Of a stretch of DNA of 64,000 nucleotides, positions 17,926 through 27,424 are shown in pieces. Each line of letters starts with the position of its first letter. Positions within the stretch are counted from its first letter, which is position 1. A program made the translations under genes and the position numbers. The notes beneath the pieces are model-generated. The model worked only from the letters and a program-made list of their open reading frames with translations, was not told where the DNA came from and searched no databases. The stretch is taken from the NCBI GenBank assembly GCA_041396125.1, contig JAWKZG010000011.1:134754-198753 (forward strand), read 5' to 3'. Source of the DNA: JAWKZG01 sp041396125 (lineage in GTDB: Bacteria; Pseudomonadota; Gammaproteobacteria; Competibacterales; Competibacteraceae).

Positions 17926-18951
17926 ATGTCATACTTCAAGAGCACCCTGTCCGCTTACGGTTTCTTTCTGCTGGCCGGATTTATTTGGCTGACACCAGTG
18001 TTGATGCCATCGGCGCTGGCACAACCACCGCTTGAACCGCAGCAGGTGCTGGCTGCGATTGTCAGCGTCCACGCCGAGGTCCCTGCAACCGCCCGCACCG
18101 CCGCTGCTCTCGGCACTGAACGCGACGGTTCCGGTGTCATCATTGATCAGGATGGTCTGGTGCTGACCATTGGTTATCTGATCCTGGAAGCACTGACCGT
18201 GGATATTACTCTGGCTGACGGCCAGCGTATGCCGGCCCAGATCGTCGCCTATGATCACAACAGCGGTTTCGGCCTGCTGCGTGCCTCCCGACCGCTGACA
18301 AACAGGCCTGTCCCTTTGGGCGATCCTGCCACACTGCAAAACGGCGATCCCATTCTCATTATCAGCCGCACACAACAGGAAAACATCACCCCGGCCCAGG
18401 TCATAATTCGCAAAACCTTTGCTGGTTCATGGGAATACCTGCTGGACGACGCGATCTTTACCAGCCCGCCGCACCCGGATTTCAACGGTGCAGCCCTGAT
18501 CGGCAAGCAGGGTGAACTGCTCGGCATCGGCTCATTGATACTGAACGATGTGCTCGCTGACCAGCCTGCGGCTGCGGTTACACCGGGTAATATGTTCGTA
18601 CCGGTTGATTTACTTCCGCCTGTGCTGCCCGAACTGCTGGCACAGGGCCGACGCAGCAAGGTACACCCCTGGCTCGGCTTATATACCCGCGAATACCGGG
18701 GTTATCTGTTTGTTGAACAGGTGTCGGAGAACGGACCGGCCGCCCAGGCTGGACTGACCCAGAATGATTTGATTGTTGCCGTCGCGCGCCAGCCGGTCAG
18801 CACACTCAGCGGTTTTCTACGGCAGGTCTGGGCGCTCGGCGATGCGGGTGTAACCGTGCCGTTGACGGTCTTGCGGGATGCACAATTGGTCGACCTCCAG
18901 ATCACCAGTGGCGACCGCTACAACTGGCTGCAGCTGAATCCTGCCTTATAG
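17926..18951 (+). CDS. HtrA/DegP-like protein lacking the catalytic triad, with PDZ domain
   Basis: A 341-residue exported protein with a signal peptide ending near SALAQ, a chymotrypsin-fold domain (about 40-230) and one PDZ domain (about 245-325, GLYTREYRGYLFVEQV then GPAAQAGL). The scaffold follows HtrA closely (GSGVIIDQDGLVLT), but the triad positions read Tyr84 for His, Gly114 for Asp and Asn187 for Ser (FNGAALI in place of NSGGPL). It should therefore be proteolytically dead and may act as a chaperone, adaptor or regulator. The reading frame is intact, so this is not decay. Confidence 0.85.
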   Translation: MSYFKSTLSAYGFFLLAGFIWLTPVLMPSALAQPPLEPQQVLAAIVSVHAEVPATARTAAALGTERDGSGVIIDQDGLVLTIGYLILEALTVDITLADGQRMPAQIVAYDHNSGFGLLRASRPLTNRPVPLGDPATLQNGDPILIISRTQQENITPAQVIIRKTFAGSWEYLLDDAIFTSPPHPDFNGAALIGKQGELLGIGSLILNDVLADQPAAAVTPGNMFVPVDLLPPVLPELLAQGRRSKVHPWLGLYTREYRGYLFVEQVSENGPAAQAGLTQNDLIVAVARQPVSTLSGFLRQVWALGDAGVTVPLTVLRDAQLVDLQITSGDRYNWLQLNPAL

Positions 18952-19041
18952 CGCTATACTGCGCAAAATACGCCAGGCGACGCGACCTGTCTGCCTGAGC
19001 GCACACCCAACTGATTTCATTAATGACATGCTTATACCCAG

Positions 19042-19070
19042 GCCAATGCTGTCTTTAAAACAGCGTTGGC
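19042..19070 (+). promoter_or_regulatory. Stem-loop in the leader of the aminopeptidase gene
   Basis: GCCAATGCTGT (19042-19052) pairs with ACAGCGTTGGC (19060-19070), 11 bp with one G-U pair, loop of seven bases. No T-run follows, so it looks like a 5' leader structure rather than a terminator. The aminopeptidase ATG is 26 bp further on, after ACAGGAG. Confidence 0.45.
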
Positions 19071-19095
19071 ATTCTGCTGACAGGAGTTAATCGCC

Positions 19096-20469
19096 ATGCA
19101 CGATGGTTTACTGGAACAGCGCCCCGACGGCGCAGTACCACTGATATTAATTGTTGAGAATGAATTTGAAACCTGGCTCGCCAGCCAGGATCAGGCCACC
19201 CAGCGCTGGGTCAACAGCTGTGGTTTCCAGGCCAAACCTGGCAGCAACTGTTTAGTACCGAACGCCGACCACGCACTTGCCAGCGTGCTGCTGGGCATCC
19301 GTGCTGACGATATCTGGGCACTGGGCGCGCTGCCCGCAAGTTTACCGGCCGGGAGCTATTACCTGGCTTCCGAGCTGAAACCTGAAATGCTGGAGCGACT
19401 TGGGCTGGGTTGGGCGCTAGGTGCCTATCAGTTCAGCCGTTACAAGGAACGTCCGGCGCTGACTACCAGTCTGGCATTGCCGGCAAGCTGCGATCTGGCA
19501 CATATCCGGCGCTTGGCTGCGGCAACAAGCCTGGTGCGTGATCTGATCAACACGCCTGCCGAGGACATGATGCCGGAACACCTGGCCGCCGCTGCTGAGC
19601 AATTGGCGCAAAAATATGCTGCCGGCTTCGAACAGATTATAGGCGACGAGCTGCTGGCCCGAAATTACCCCACGATTCACGCGGTTGGCCGCGCCAGCGC
19701 TCATCCGCCGCGCCTGCTGGATTTGCGCTGGGGCGATCCGGCTCATCCCAAACTGACTCTGGTCGGCAAAGGCGTGTGCTTTGACAGCGGTGGTCTGGAT
19801 ATCAAACCTGCCAGCGGTATGCGGCTGATGAAAAAAGACATGGGCGGCGCAGCGCATGTGCTGGGGCTGGCCCATGCCATCATGGATGCTGGCCTGCCGG
19901 TACGGCTTCGGGTGCTGGTACCGGCGGTTGAAAATGCAATTTCCGGCAATGCTTTCCGACCCGGCGATGTGATCCGCACGCGCCAGGGGCTGAGTGTTGA
20001 AATCGACAATACCGACGCCGAGGGACGGCTGGTGTTATGCGATGCACTCAGCGAAGCGGCGACCGAATCGCCTGAGCTACTGATCGACTTCGCTACCCTG
20101 ACCGGTGCCGCTCGGGTTGCTGTCGGCACCGATATGCCGGCCTATTTCTGTACCGACCGCCAGCTTGCCGCCAGCTTGCTGGAACAGGCCGAGCGGGAAC
20201 AGGACCCGATCTGGCAATTGCCGCTGCACCAGCCCTACCGGGAATTGCTGGACAGTAAAATTGCCGATCTGGTTAATTCCTCCAGCGGCGGCTATGCCGG
20301 TGCGATCACCGCCGCCCTGTTTTTGCAGGAATTCGTGCCCGCCGGTCTGGCCTGGACACACTTCGATCTGATGGCCTGGAACACCCGCAGCCGCCCAGGC
20401 CGCCCCGAAGGTGGAGAAGCGATGGGCCTGCGGGCCGTCTACGCTTATCTGCGCGACTGGCTGAGCTAA
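19096..20469 (+). CDS. Leucyl aminopeptidase family protein (M17)
   Basis: Cytosolic dizinc or dimanganese aminopeptidase, 457 residues. The C-terminal catalytic domain has LVGKGVCFDSGGLDIKP with the metal and catalytic Lys region, MKKDMGGAAHVLG, and the M17 signature NTDAEGRLVL. The N-terminal 170 residues form the variable macro-like domain. The length suits the shorter PepB-like proteins often annotated as leucyl aminopeptidase family protein. It converges with the secreted protease gene, with only one base between the two stops. Confidence 0.93.
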   Translation: MHDGLLEQRPDGAVPLILIVENEFETWLASQDQATQRWVNSCGFQAKPGSNCLVPNADHALASVLLGIRADDIWALGALPASLPAGSYYLASELKPEMLERLGLGWALGAYQFSRYKERPALTTSLALPASCDLAHIRRLAAATSLVRDLINTPAEDMMPEHLAAAAEQLAQKYAAGFEQIIGDELLARNYPTIHAVGRASAHPPRLLDLRWGDPAHPKLTLVGKGVCFDSGGLDIKPASGMRLMKKDMGGAAHVLGLAHAIMDAGLPVRLRVLVPAVENAISGNAFRPGDVIRTRQGLSVEIDNTDAEGRLVLCDALSEAATESPELLIDFATLTGAARVAVGTDMPAYFCTDRQLAASLLEQAEREQDPIWQLPLHQPYRELLDSKIADLVNSSSGGYAGAITAALFLQEFVPAGLAWTHFDLMAWNTRSRPGRPEGGEAMGLRAVYAYLRDWLS

Positions 20470-20470
20470 A

Positions 20471-22659
20471 CTACTGTTTGGTCTGGGTCACCGCAATAAT
20501 GCCACTGCCGGTAGTACCGTTCCGGCCGCTGATTTTGGCAAAAAAGCGACCGATACCCAGATCGAGCACCAGCGCGCCCGCCGTGGTGTTATTCGGCAGC
20601 CGGCCAATAGTGGATTGTATCTCTGCGCCGTTGGCCGGGTCGTAGTTATCATTACTGAGCGACAGATTCTGCACCGCATTATTCGCATCGAGAAACTGCC
20701 CGCTCAGTTCCAGCACCGGATCCAGCCCGTTATTGCCTTCAGCCAGAATAACGTAGCGGCCGGCTTTTGTGGTCTGAAAACCCGCCGTCATACCGTTTGC
20801 ATCGGCCAGCAGGCCATTGGTGGAAATATTGCGAATATGCGGCGATTCGCTGGCAATAGCCTGATTGACGGCGATCACTCCACTGCCTGTGGCACCATTC
20901 TGACCCCTGATTTTGGCATTATAGATACCCACACCCAGGTTCAGCACTAATGCACTTGCTGTCGCAGCAGCTGGCGAACGGCTAATAACCTGCTGAATCT
21001 CAGCCTGATTGTCGGGATTCCAGTTATCATTGGATTGCGACAGATTCTGGACGGCGCCCGCCGCATCGAGGAATTGCCCGTTCAGTTCCAGCACTGGGTC
21101 CAGCCCGTTATTGCCCTCGGCCAGGATGACAAAACGACCGGGCGCTTCGACAATAAAACCGGCTGTCATACCGGTAGAATCAAGTTGGCCGTTGGTCGAA
21201 ATATTCTGCAAATTGGTTACGTTACTACTGCCCGCACCCAGAAAGGTCTGTACCTGTGGGAAAGTCCGGTCAAAACGCCCGTAAACATCCGTAGCCGCCT
21301 GACTGGCGCAAGCTGACCCCCCGCCCAGCAGATTGCCAACAAAGCGAAAATCACCATTGCCAACATCGGTCCATATTCCCGAGCCGCTGCTGCCGCCCTC
21401 AGTAACCCCTTCAGTCCAGTTGACGCCGATGAAGGAACCATTATTGTCCGGGATAATATTGAAAAGGGTGGAGTCAGGTATATCTTCTCTGGCAAACAGG
21501 CCTGAGAAAGTGCCGAAGCTCATTTTTTGAGATCACCGGCCGGATGATGAATACCAACTACTGCGCTATTCAGGGATAAAGCAGTAGCCACCCAGCCCGA
21601 AAACCCACCGGCGGGCGGTGCATTATTGAGTCGGATCAAGGTGAAGTCGGTATCTCGGCTGGTTGCCAGCAGTGTCCCGCCGCCTGTTGTATTGTTCACC
21701 GTTGTGGGATCAGCGCCACCGCAAACAGCACGCTCGAAAAACCAGTACAGATCCAGGCTGGAGGCGGTTACCTGATCATCAAAGCAATGGTTTGCAGTCA
21801 TAAAATAAGGAATTTGCGAATTCGGATCGCTATCGCTCAACAGTGTGCCACTGCAAAGCCCACTGCTGCCATTTCCGCTGGTCAGAATATATTTAGCCAC
21901 ACTGTTGACCACCACTTGCGGCACACTGCCTGCCTTGCAGGCGACATCAATTTCGCAGCTCGTGGAGCTGCCAATCTGCGCCAGATTTTTGAGGCTGTCG
22001 TCCGTCAGAGTAGCCAAAAGGTGCGAAACCTGCGGCAGAAAAAAGTATAACGCCTGGGTATCAGCTCCGGCGGGCAGATAAATTTCTACGGCAAGCGTGC
22101 TGCCCTCGATGGTCGGCGACCAATACAGTGCTTCACCGGCCGCGTCTTTATCGCGCAGCATCTCCTCCAAACCCACCGGTCCACGCACCTTGGATGGATC
22201 ATCCGGCGAGAAAAAACGAAACTCGGTGCCCAGGGGTAATTGGTTTAGCGCAAATTGCACACGTAAGGCGGCTGCCGCTGGTGAGGTTATTGTAAAAGTG
22301 GCGGTCTGTCCGCCGTCGGCCAGACTGTGCCAGCTCAGGGAGGCGTAATCAAAAGCCTGTTGATACGCAGCAGGCAGTGTCCGGCCGAATCCCACGTTGA
22401 GTATTTTGCTATTGCCACCACTGCGTGCGGCAAAAGCGGTCTGCTCGTCGGCGGAGACCGGTTCCAGCTCGATGTTAGGATAAACTGTCTGCGGGACAGC
22501 ATTGCGCAGTTGCCGGCGCTGCTCGGTCAGCACCTTAGCGGTTGCATCGCCATGATAAACTTCCGAGCCAACACTCAAAATGGGGGCCGCATCGGCAAGC
22601 GGCATTGCAAGGCTAAGTAAACATACTGCAAGCGGGCTATAACGTGAGGCTTTAATCAT
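20471..22659 (-). pseudogene. Secreted trypsin-like serine protease (lysyl endopeptidase-like) with C-terminal repeats, split by a frameshift
   Basis: Exported protease of about 730 codons: signal peptide to about residue 24, a propeptide-like region, a protease domain and two C-terminal repeats of about 110 residues. Catalytic His (MTANHCF) and Asp (DTDFTLIRL) lie in the upstream reading frame, which stops at TGA just after GIHHPAGDLKK. Catalytic Ser (EGGSSGSGIW) lies in the next frame, which opens at ATG 21523. The two frames meet in an A6 run (T6 at 21523-21528 on the plus strand); one extra A would join them. The repeats begin NISTNG and contain ILAEGNNGLDPVLEL. Confidence 0.85.
21485..21508 (-). 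promoter_or_regulatory. Stem-loop 14 bases downstream of the A6 frameshift site
   Basis: On the minus strand TTCTCAGGC pairs with GCCAGAGAA with one mismatch and a six-base loop. It starts 14 bases after the A6 run where the protease frame must shift by -1. The spacing is longer than in most known frameshift stimulators, so it may be incidental. Confidence 0.3.
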
Positions 22660-22935
22660 CGGTTATTCACCTTATTTTGTTTATGTATTTAAAATACAAA
22701 CAAGACTGACTCACCGTTACGTGCCGCCAAGCTTGTGCTAAAACAGCCTGAGACTGTCAACATAAAACAAAAAAGCATATCGATAAATCAATAAATTAAT
22801 ATGCCACGCAAAACACCCATCGCTGACCCAAGCTACCCGGTCAGGACTTACGCATCCTTATTAATTCGTTCTAACTGCGCTGCAATCCGCTACTCACAGC
22901 TAACTCAACGCAACACTATCAGCATGCAATAGCCT

Positions 22936-24255
22936 ATGGACTGGTCACAGGTCTTACTTCTTATGCTCGGCCTGCTCTGCGGCCTGATGGCGCTGGGCCT
23001 GCCGGTAGCGTTTGCCTTTCTCGCTGTTAATTGCGTCGGTGCCTGGCTGTTTTTGGGCGGCGAGGCAGGCCTGATGCAACTGGTACGCAATTCACTGGCA
23101 GCGCTGGCGAATTTCTCGCTGGTGCCAATCCCTCTGTTTTTACTGATGGGGGAGATCCTGTTTCATACTGGCGTGGCGTACAAAGCTATCGAGGCCGTCG
23201 ACCGGCTGATCAACCGGGTACCGGGACGACTGGCTGTCGTGGCAGTGGCGGGCGGTACAGTGTTTTCCTCGCTGTCTGGCTCAACCATTGCCAATACCGC
23301 AGTGTTGGGCAGTTCCCTGCTACCGGATATGCTCAAGCGCGGTTATCATCCTGGTCTGGCGATGGGACCGATCATGGCGGTCGGCGGTATCGCGATGCTG
23401 ATTCCACCGTCGGCACTGGCGGTGCTGCTGGGCAGTCTGGCCGGTATTTCAATTGCCAAGCTGTTGATCGCAGGCATCCTGCCGGGCATCCTGATGAGTA
23501 TTCTATTTGTCGGTTATGTGATGCTCCGGGCCAAGCTCAATCCGGCCCTCGCGCCACCTGACGAGCCTATGCAGAATGCTAGCCTGGGCGCACGCCTGAT
23601 ACCATTTCTGATTTATGTCGTACCTCTGTTCGCCATTTTCATTGTGGTCGTGGGCAGTATTTTTCTGGGTCTGGCGACACCGACCGAATCCGCTGCACTC
23701 GGCTCGCTGGCAGCAGCACTGGCCGCTATCGCTTACGGTAAAGGGTCCTGCAAAGCCTTTGCGCAAGCCTTACGGGAAACCGCCAAGATCGCGGTGATGA
23801 TTCTATTTATCATTGTGGCATCCGTCACTTTCGCCCAGATCCTGGCATTTTCCGGTGCCACTGATGGACTTTTGCGCAGCATTCAGGCCATGCAACTGTC
23901 ACCTTTTCTGCTGCTGCTGGCGATGCTGGGCATTTTGCTGCTGCTGGGCGCGTTCATGGATCAGGTCAGCATGCTGATGATCACACTGCCGTTTTATATT
24001 CCACTGGCGAATGCGCTGGGGCTGGATTTATTGTGGTTTGGCGTGCTGCTGCTGCTGGTGATGGAAATCAGTTTTACCACGCCGCCGTTCGGTTTGTTGC
24101 TGTATGTGATGAAAGGCGTTGCGCCGCCCGAGATCGGCATGGGCCAGATCTATAAAGCCGCCCTGCCCTTTATCGCACTGGAAGTGATCGTCCTGGTGCT
24201 CTTGATTGTTATACCCGAACTGGCCACCTGGCTGCCGACCCTGATCCAGCGTTGA
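22936..24255 (+). CDS. TRAP transporter large permease (DctM family), orphan
   Basis: Inner-membrane protein of 439 residues with many hydrophobic helices. It is typical of the 12-helix TRAP large subunit, which uses a sodium gradient to import organic acids delivered by a DctP binding protein. Family motifs seen are PVAFAFL, PIPLFLLMGEIL, GGTVFSSLSGSTIANTAVLG and IPPSALAVLLG. Neither the DctP binding protein nor the small DctQ subunit is adjacent, so the transporter is incomplete here. It heads a co-directional run that ends at about 31.5 kb. The 276 bp upstream hold the divergent promoters; only a 43-residue frame at 22801-22929 is present, and I do not believe it is a gene. Confidence 0.93.
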   Translation: MDWSQVLLLMLGLLCGLMALGLPVAFAFLAVNCVGAWLFLGGEAGLMQLVRNSLAALANFSLVPIPLFLLMGEILFHTGVAYKAIEAVDRLINRVPGRLAVVAVAGGTVFSSLSGSTIANTAVLGSSLLPDMLKRGYHPGLAMGPIMAVGGIAMLIPPSALAVLLGSLAGISIAKLLIAGILPGILMSILFVGYVMLRAKLNPALAPPDEPMQNASLGARLIPFLIYVVPLFAIFIVVVGSIFLGLATPTESAALGSLAAALAAIAYGKGSCKAFAQALRETAKIAVMILFIIVASVTFAQILAFSGATDGLLRSIQAMQLSPFLLLLAMLGILLLLGAFMDQVSMLMITLPFYIPLANALGLDLLWFGVLLLLVMEISFTTPPFGLLLYVMKGVAPPEIGMGQIYKAALPFIALEVIVLVLLIVIPELATWLPTLIQR

Positions 24256-24345
24256 GCTGCCCGGCTTGCAAGCCGGCAAAACTTATGCACACTTGCACGA
24301 GTGTATTCTGCAATCATCTTAAAAAAACCCCAGAGGATTTCCCTA

Positions 24346-24756
24346 ATGTCTTCCGAACAATACAAAACCGGTCTTAAAATCCGCAAAGAAGTGCTGGGCA
24401 AGGACTACGTCGAAGCCGCTCTCGGCAAAGCTGATGAATTCAATCATGACTTTCAGAATCTCGTCACCGAATACTGCTGGGGCGGGACCTGGGGTCGCGG
24501 CGTACTGAGCAAACAGCAGCGCAGCCTGAATAATCTCTGCATGCTGGCGGCACTGAATCGCCCGCACGAGTTCAAGCTGCATTTTCGCGGCGCGCTACGC
24601 AACGGCTGTGAGCTGGAAGTCCTGCGCGAGACCCTGCTGCAAATTGCCATTTATTGTGGCATCCCGGCCGGCATCGAAGCGTTTCGCATCGCCCGCGAAG
24701 TATTCAAGGAAGAAGGCATCGAAATCCCGCTGCAACCCATCGGTGACGCCGAGTGA
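24346..24756 (+). CDS. Carboxymuconolactone decarboxylase family protein
   Basis: A 136-residue protein beginning at ATG 24346, preceded by AGAGGATTT. It resembles PcaC-type gamma-carboxymuconolactone decarboxylase of the beta-ketoadipate pathway: GKDYVEAAL near the N-terminus, and LRETLLQIAIYCGIPAGIEA near the C-terminus, which is the conserved core. It overlaps the next gene by four bases (GTGA), so they are co-translated. The neighbourhood suggests catabolism of a lactone or hydroxyacid; the true substrate is unknown. Confidence 0.88.
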   Translation: MSSEQYKTGLKIRKEVLGKDYVEAALGKADEFNHDFQNLVTEYCWGGTWGRGVLSKQQRSLNNLCMLAALNRPHEFKLHFRGALRNGCELEVLRETLLQIAIYCGIPAGIEAFRIAREVFKEEGIEIPLQPIGDAE

Positions 24757-25619
24757 GTACGCACGATTACGGTTTTATCGGTCTGGGCAATATGGGCGCG
24801 CCGATGGCGGCGAATATCGCCCGAAACGGTTTTGCCTTAAGCGTTTACGACAAAGCCGGTACGGCAGCGCGGGCACCGGCTGGCACGCTGGCGGTGGAGT
24901 CGCTGGCGCAGATCGGCCACTGCGAAAGCGTTTTTCTGAGCGTGCCGGACGGGCGTGTTTCACTGCAACTGGCGGCCGATCTGATCGCCCTGCCTGAACG
25001 CCGACTGCAGACCGTTATCGATCTGTCGACTACCGGACCAGCTGCCGCCAAACAAGCGCACCAGCTACTGGCCGACGCCGGTATCAACTATATCGATTGC
25101 CCGGTCAGCGGTGGTGTGGCGGGCGCGCAGGCAGGTACCATCACCGTCATCTGGGCCGGCCCGGCGGCTTTACTGGCACAGCACCGACCGGTACTGCAGG
25201 CCTTTTCCGGCAATATTTTTCATGTCGGTGAGCAGCCCGGTCAGGGTCAGGCCATGAAGCTGCTGAATAATTTTCTGTCCGCGACCGCACTGGCCGCCAC
25301 CAGCGAGGCATTTGTCTACGGTTTGTCGCAAGGGCTGGATTTAAAAAGCATGATTGACGTGGTCAATGTGTCAACCGGGCGCAATACCGCCAGCGCGGAT
25401 AAATTCCCCAAGCGTATTCTGACTGAGAGCTACGACGCCGGCTTTTACTCGGCGCTAATGCGCAAAGATGTCGATTTATATCTGGACAGTGCTCAGCAGG
25501 CGCAAACGCCAGCGGCCGTGGGCGAGACTATTGCCGCGCTGTGGCAGCAGATGGACAGCGCCATGCCCGGCAGCGACATCACCGAAATCTTTAAACTACT
25601 GAACCGGAGAACATCATGA
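24753..25619 (+). CDS. Beta-hydroxyacid dehydrogenase (3-hydroxyisobutyrate dehydrogenase family)
   Basis: NAD(P)-dependent dehydrogenase of 288 residues, starting at GTG 24753 inside the stop of the previous gene. The Rossmann motif GLGNMGAPMAANIARNG is at the N-terminus, followed by DCPVSGGVAGAQAGT and the catalytic lysine region GQAMKLLNNF. Family members oxidise 3-hydroxyisobutyrate, tartronate semialdehyde or similar hydroxyacids. It overlaps the next gene by four bases. Confidence 0.9.
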   Translation: MSTHDYGFIGLGNMGAPMAANIARNGFALSVYDKAGTAARAPAGTLAVESLAQIGHCESVFLSVPDGRVSLQLAADLIALPERRLQTVIDLSTTGPAAAKQAHQLLADAGINYIDCPVSGGVAGAQAGTITVIWAGPAALLAQHRPVLQAFSGNIFHVGEQPGQGQAMKLLNNFLSATALAATSEAFVYGLSQGLDLKSMIDVVNVSTGRNTASADKFPKRILTESYDAGFYSALMRKDVDLYLDSAQQAQTPAAVGETIAALWQQMDSAMPGSDITEIFKLLNRRTS

Positions 25620-26428
25620 GCCTGCCCGAATATGCTGTTTACGCCATCCGCTATGGGCACAAAAACGACCGCAGCCGGCGCGAAAATTTTATCGTGCCGC
25701 CTGGCCCTCCCGACACCCACGATGGCCAGATGCCTATCGATTATTTTGTCTGGGCCATCGTGGGTGAAGGCCGCACAATAGTCGTTGATACCGGTTTCGA
25801 TCATGCCGAAGCGGCCCGGCGCGGCCGCGAACTGACTCGCCTGCCACGGGAAGGACTGGCTTTGCTGGGGATCGACTCACACGCGGTGGAAGATGTCATC
25901 ATCACCCATTTACATTACGATCATGCTGGCACACTGAGTGATTTCCCGCAGGCAAAATTCCATATCCAGGATCTGGAAATGCAGTACACCACCGGCCGCT
26001 ATATGCAGTATGAAGCCTTTCGCTATGCCTATACGGTCGATCATGTGACCGCGCTGGTGCGCAAGCTGTACCAGGATCAGGTGGTGTTTCACGATGGCGA
26101 CGAAGAAGTCTGGCCCGGTATCAGCGTGCACCATATCGGCGGCCATACCATGGGTATCCAGGCGGTGCGGGTACATACCCGGCGCGGCTGGCTGGTACTG
26201 GCCTCGGACGCCAGCCATTTTTATGAGAATATGGAAGCACACGCCCCGTTTCCGATTGTGTATAACGTCGCCGATATGCTGGAAGGTCACGCCAAACTGC
26301 ACCGTCTGGCCGATTCACAACAGCTTGTCATTCCTGGCCACGATCCGCAGGTCATGCAGCGCTACCCGGCCCCAAATAAAGAAATGGAAGGCATTGTGGT
26401 GCAACTGGATGCCGATCCGCTGCAATGA
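25616..26428 (+). CDS. Metallo-beta-lactamase-fold hydrolase, N-acyl homoserine lactonase-like
   Basis: Dizinc hydrolase of 270 residues. The HxHxDH motif appears as THLHYDHAG, with later ligands in GGHTMGIQ, SDASHFY and IPGHDPQV. Length and motif spacing match AttM/AiiB-type lactonases. Here it sits between a hydroxyacid dehydrogenase and a thioesterase, so it may open a catabolic lactone ring rather than quench quorum signals. ATG overlaps the preceding stop. Confidence 0.87.
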   Translation: MSLPEYAVYAIRYGHKNDRSRRENFIVPPGPPDTHDGQMPIDYFVWAIVGEGRTIVVDTGFDHAEAARRGRELTRLPREGLALLGIDSHAVEDVIITHLHYDHAGTLSDFPQAKFHIQDLEMQYTTGRYMQYEAFRYAYTVDHVTALVRKLYQDQVVFHDGDEEVWPGISVHHIGGHTMGIQAVRVHTRRGWLVLASDASHFYENMEAHAPFPIVYNVADMLEGHAKLHRLADSQQLVIPGHDPQVMQRYPAPNKEMEGIVVQLDADPLQ

Positions 26429-26479
26429 TCTCACCTACCCGCCCCGACCACCGGGGCGGACAAAACTAACGAGTAAACC

Positions 26480-27397
26480 ATGCCTCTATTAGATACCGTG
26501 CGCGGCAGCGTACAAACCTGGGAATGCGATATGAATGGCCACATGAATGTGCAATTTTATATTGCCCATGCCATGGACGGACTGCGCGTGCTTGGCCAGA
26601 CCCTGGGTATCGGCCCTGATTATCAGCGCGATCTCGGTGCCGGCTTGCTGCCGATCGAACAGCATATCCGCTACCACCGCGAACGCCACCCCGGTGATCC
26701 GTTCTGCATACGTACCGGTATTCTGGCAGCCAAACTCGAACAACTGCAGGTTGTGCAGGAAATGCGCAGTATCCCGGATGACAGCCTGATCGCCACTTTT
26801 GTCAGCCATGTCCAGTTGCAGGATTTACGCAGCCGGGACACTATCCACCTGCCGCCTGCGGCACTTGAAACAGCGGCCAGTTATCAGGTTGAGTTGCCCG
26901 AACATGCCGCTATCCGGGGTGTGTCCAGTGCCCCCCTGCGGCGCCGGCCAACACTCCAGGAAGCAGCGGAACTCGGCCTGCTGACGACCCAGACCAGTAT
27001 TGTCAGCCAGCACGAGGACGACGGTTTCGGGCATATGTCGATTCAGGGTTTTATGGCCCGTGTCTCCGACGCTTATCCGGTTTTGATGGCCTCGATTCCG
27101 GCTTTCCAGCACATCGACCAGCATGGCCTGGGTGGGGCGGCGCTGGAATACCGTTTCAGTTATTACCAGGTGCCGCAAGTTAACGATATCGTCACGATTC
27201 GCAGCGGGGTCAGCGGCGTCGCCAGCAAAACCTATAATTTCTGCCACTGGCTGTTCGATGCCGCCAGCACTGCCTGTCTGGCCACTGCCGAGGTGGTCGC
27301 GGTACCGCTGGATTTAAAAACCCGCCGCGCGGTTGCGCTGCCGGAGGAAAACCGGCGCGAACTCAGCACTCAGGTGATTGCCGGCCTGAGCCTCTAG
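26480..27397 (+). CDS. Double hot-dog acyl-CoA thioesterase family protein
   Basis: A 305-residue protein with two hot-dog-like halves. Each half has a typical opening: WECDMNGHMNVQFYI in the first (Asp and His of the 4HBT active site) and HEDDGFGHMSIQGFMARV in the second. Such proteins hydrolyse acyl-CoA thioesters or bind acyl-CoA. It is 51 bp after the lactonase and 27 bp before the ABC permease, in the same direction. Confidence 0.85.
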   Translation: MPLLDTVRGSVQTWECDMNGHMNVQFYIAHAMDGLRVLGQTLGIGPDYQRDLGAGLLPIEQHIRYHRERHPGDPFCIRTGILAAKLEQLQVVQEMRSIPDDSLIATFVSHVQLQDLRSRDTIHLPPAALETAASYQVELPEHAAIRGVSSAPLRRRPTLQEAAELGLLTTQTSIVSQHEDDGFGHMSIQGFMARVSDAYPVLMASIPAFQHIDQHGLGGAALEYRFSYYQVPQVNDIVTIRSGVSGVASKTYNFCHWLFDAASTACLATAEVVAVPLDLKTRRAVALPEENRRELSTQVIAGLSL

Positions 27398-27424
27398 TCC
27401 AGTCAGACTTTTTCAGCCAGATTC

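Noticed and set aside
22801..22929. 43-codon frame upstream of the TRAP permease
   Set aside because: No ribosome site, no motif, and it lies in the region where divergent promoters are expected.
25616..26428. Quorum-quenching role for the lactonase
   Set aside because: The metal motif fits AHL lactonases, but no quorum genes are near and the gene is coupled to catabolic enzymes, so I keep only the general hydrolase call.
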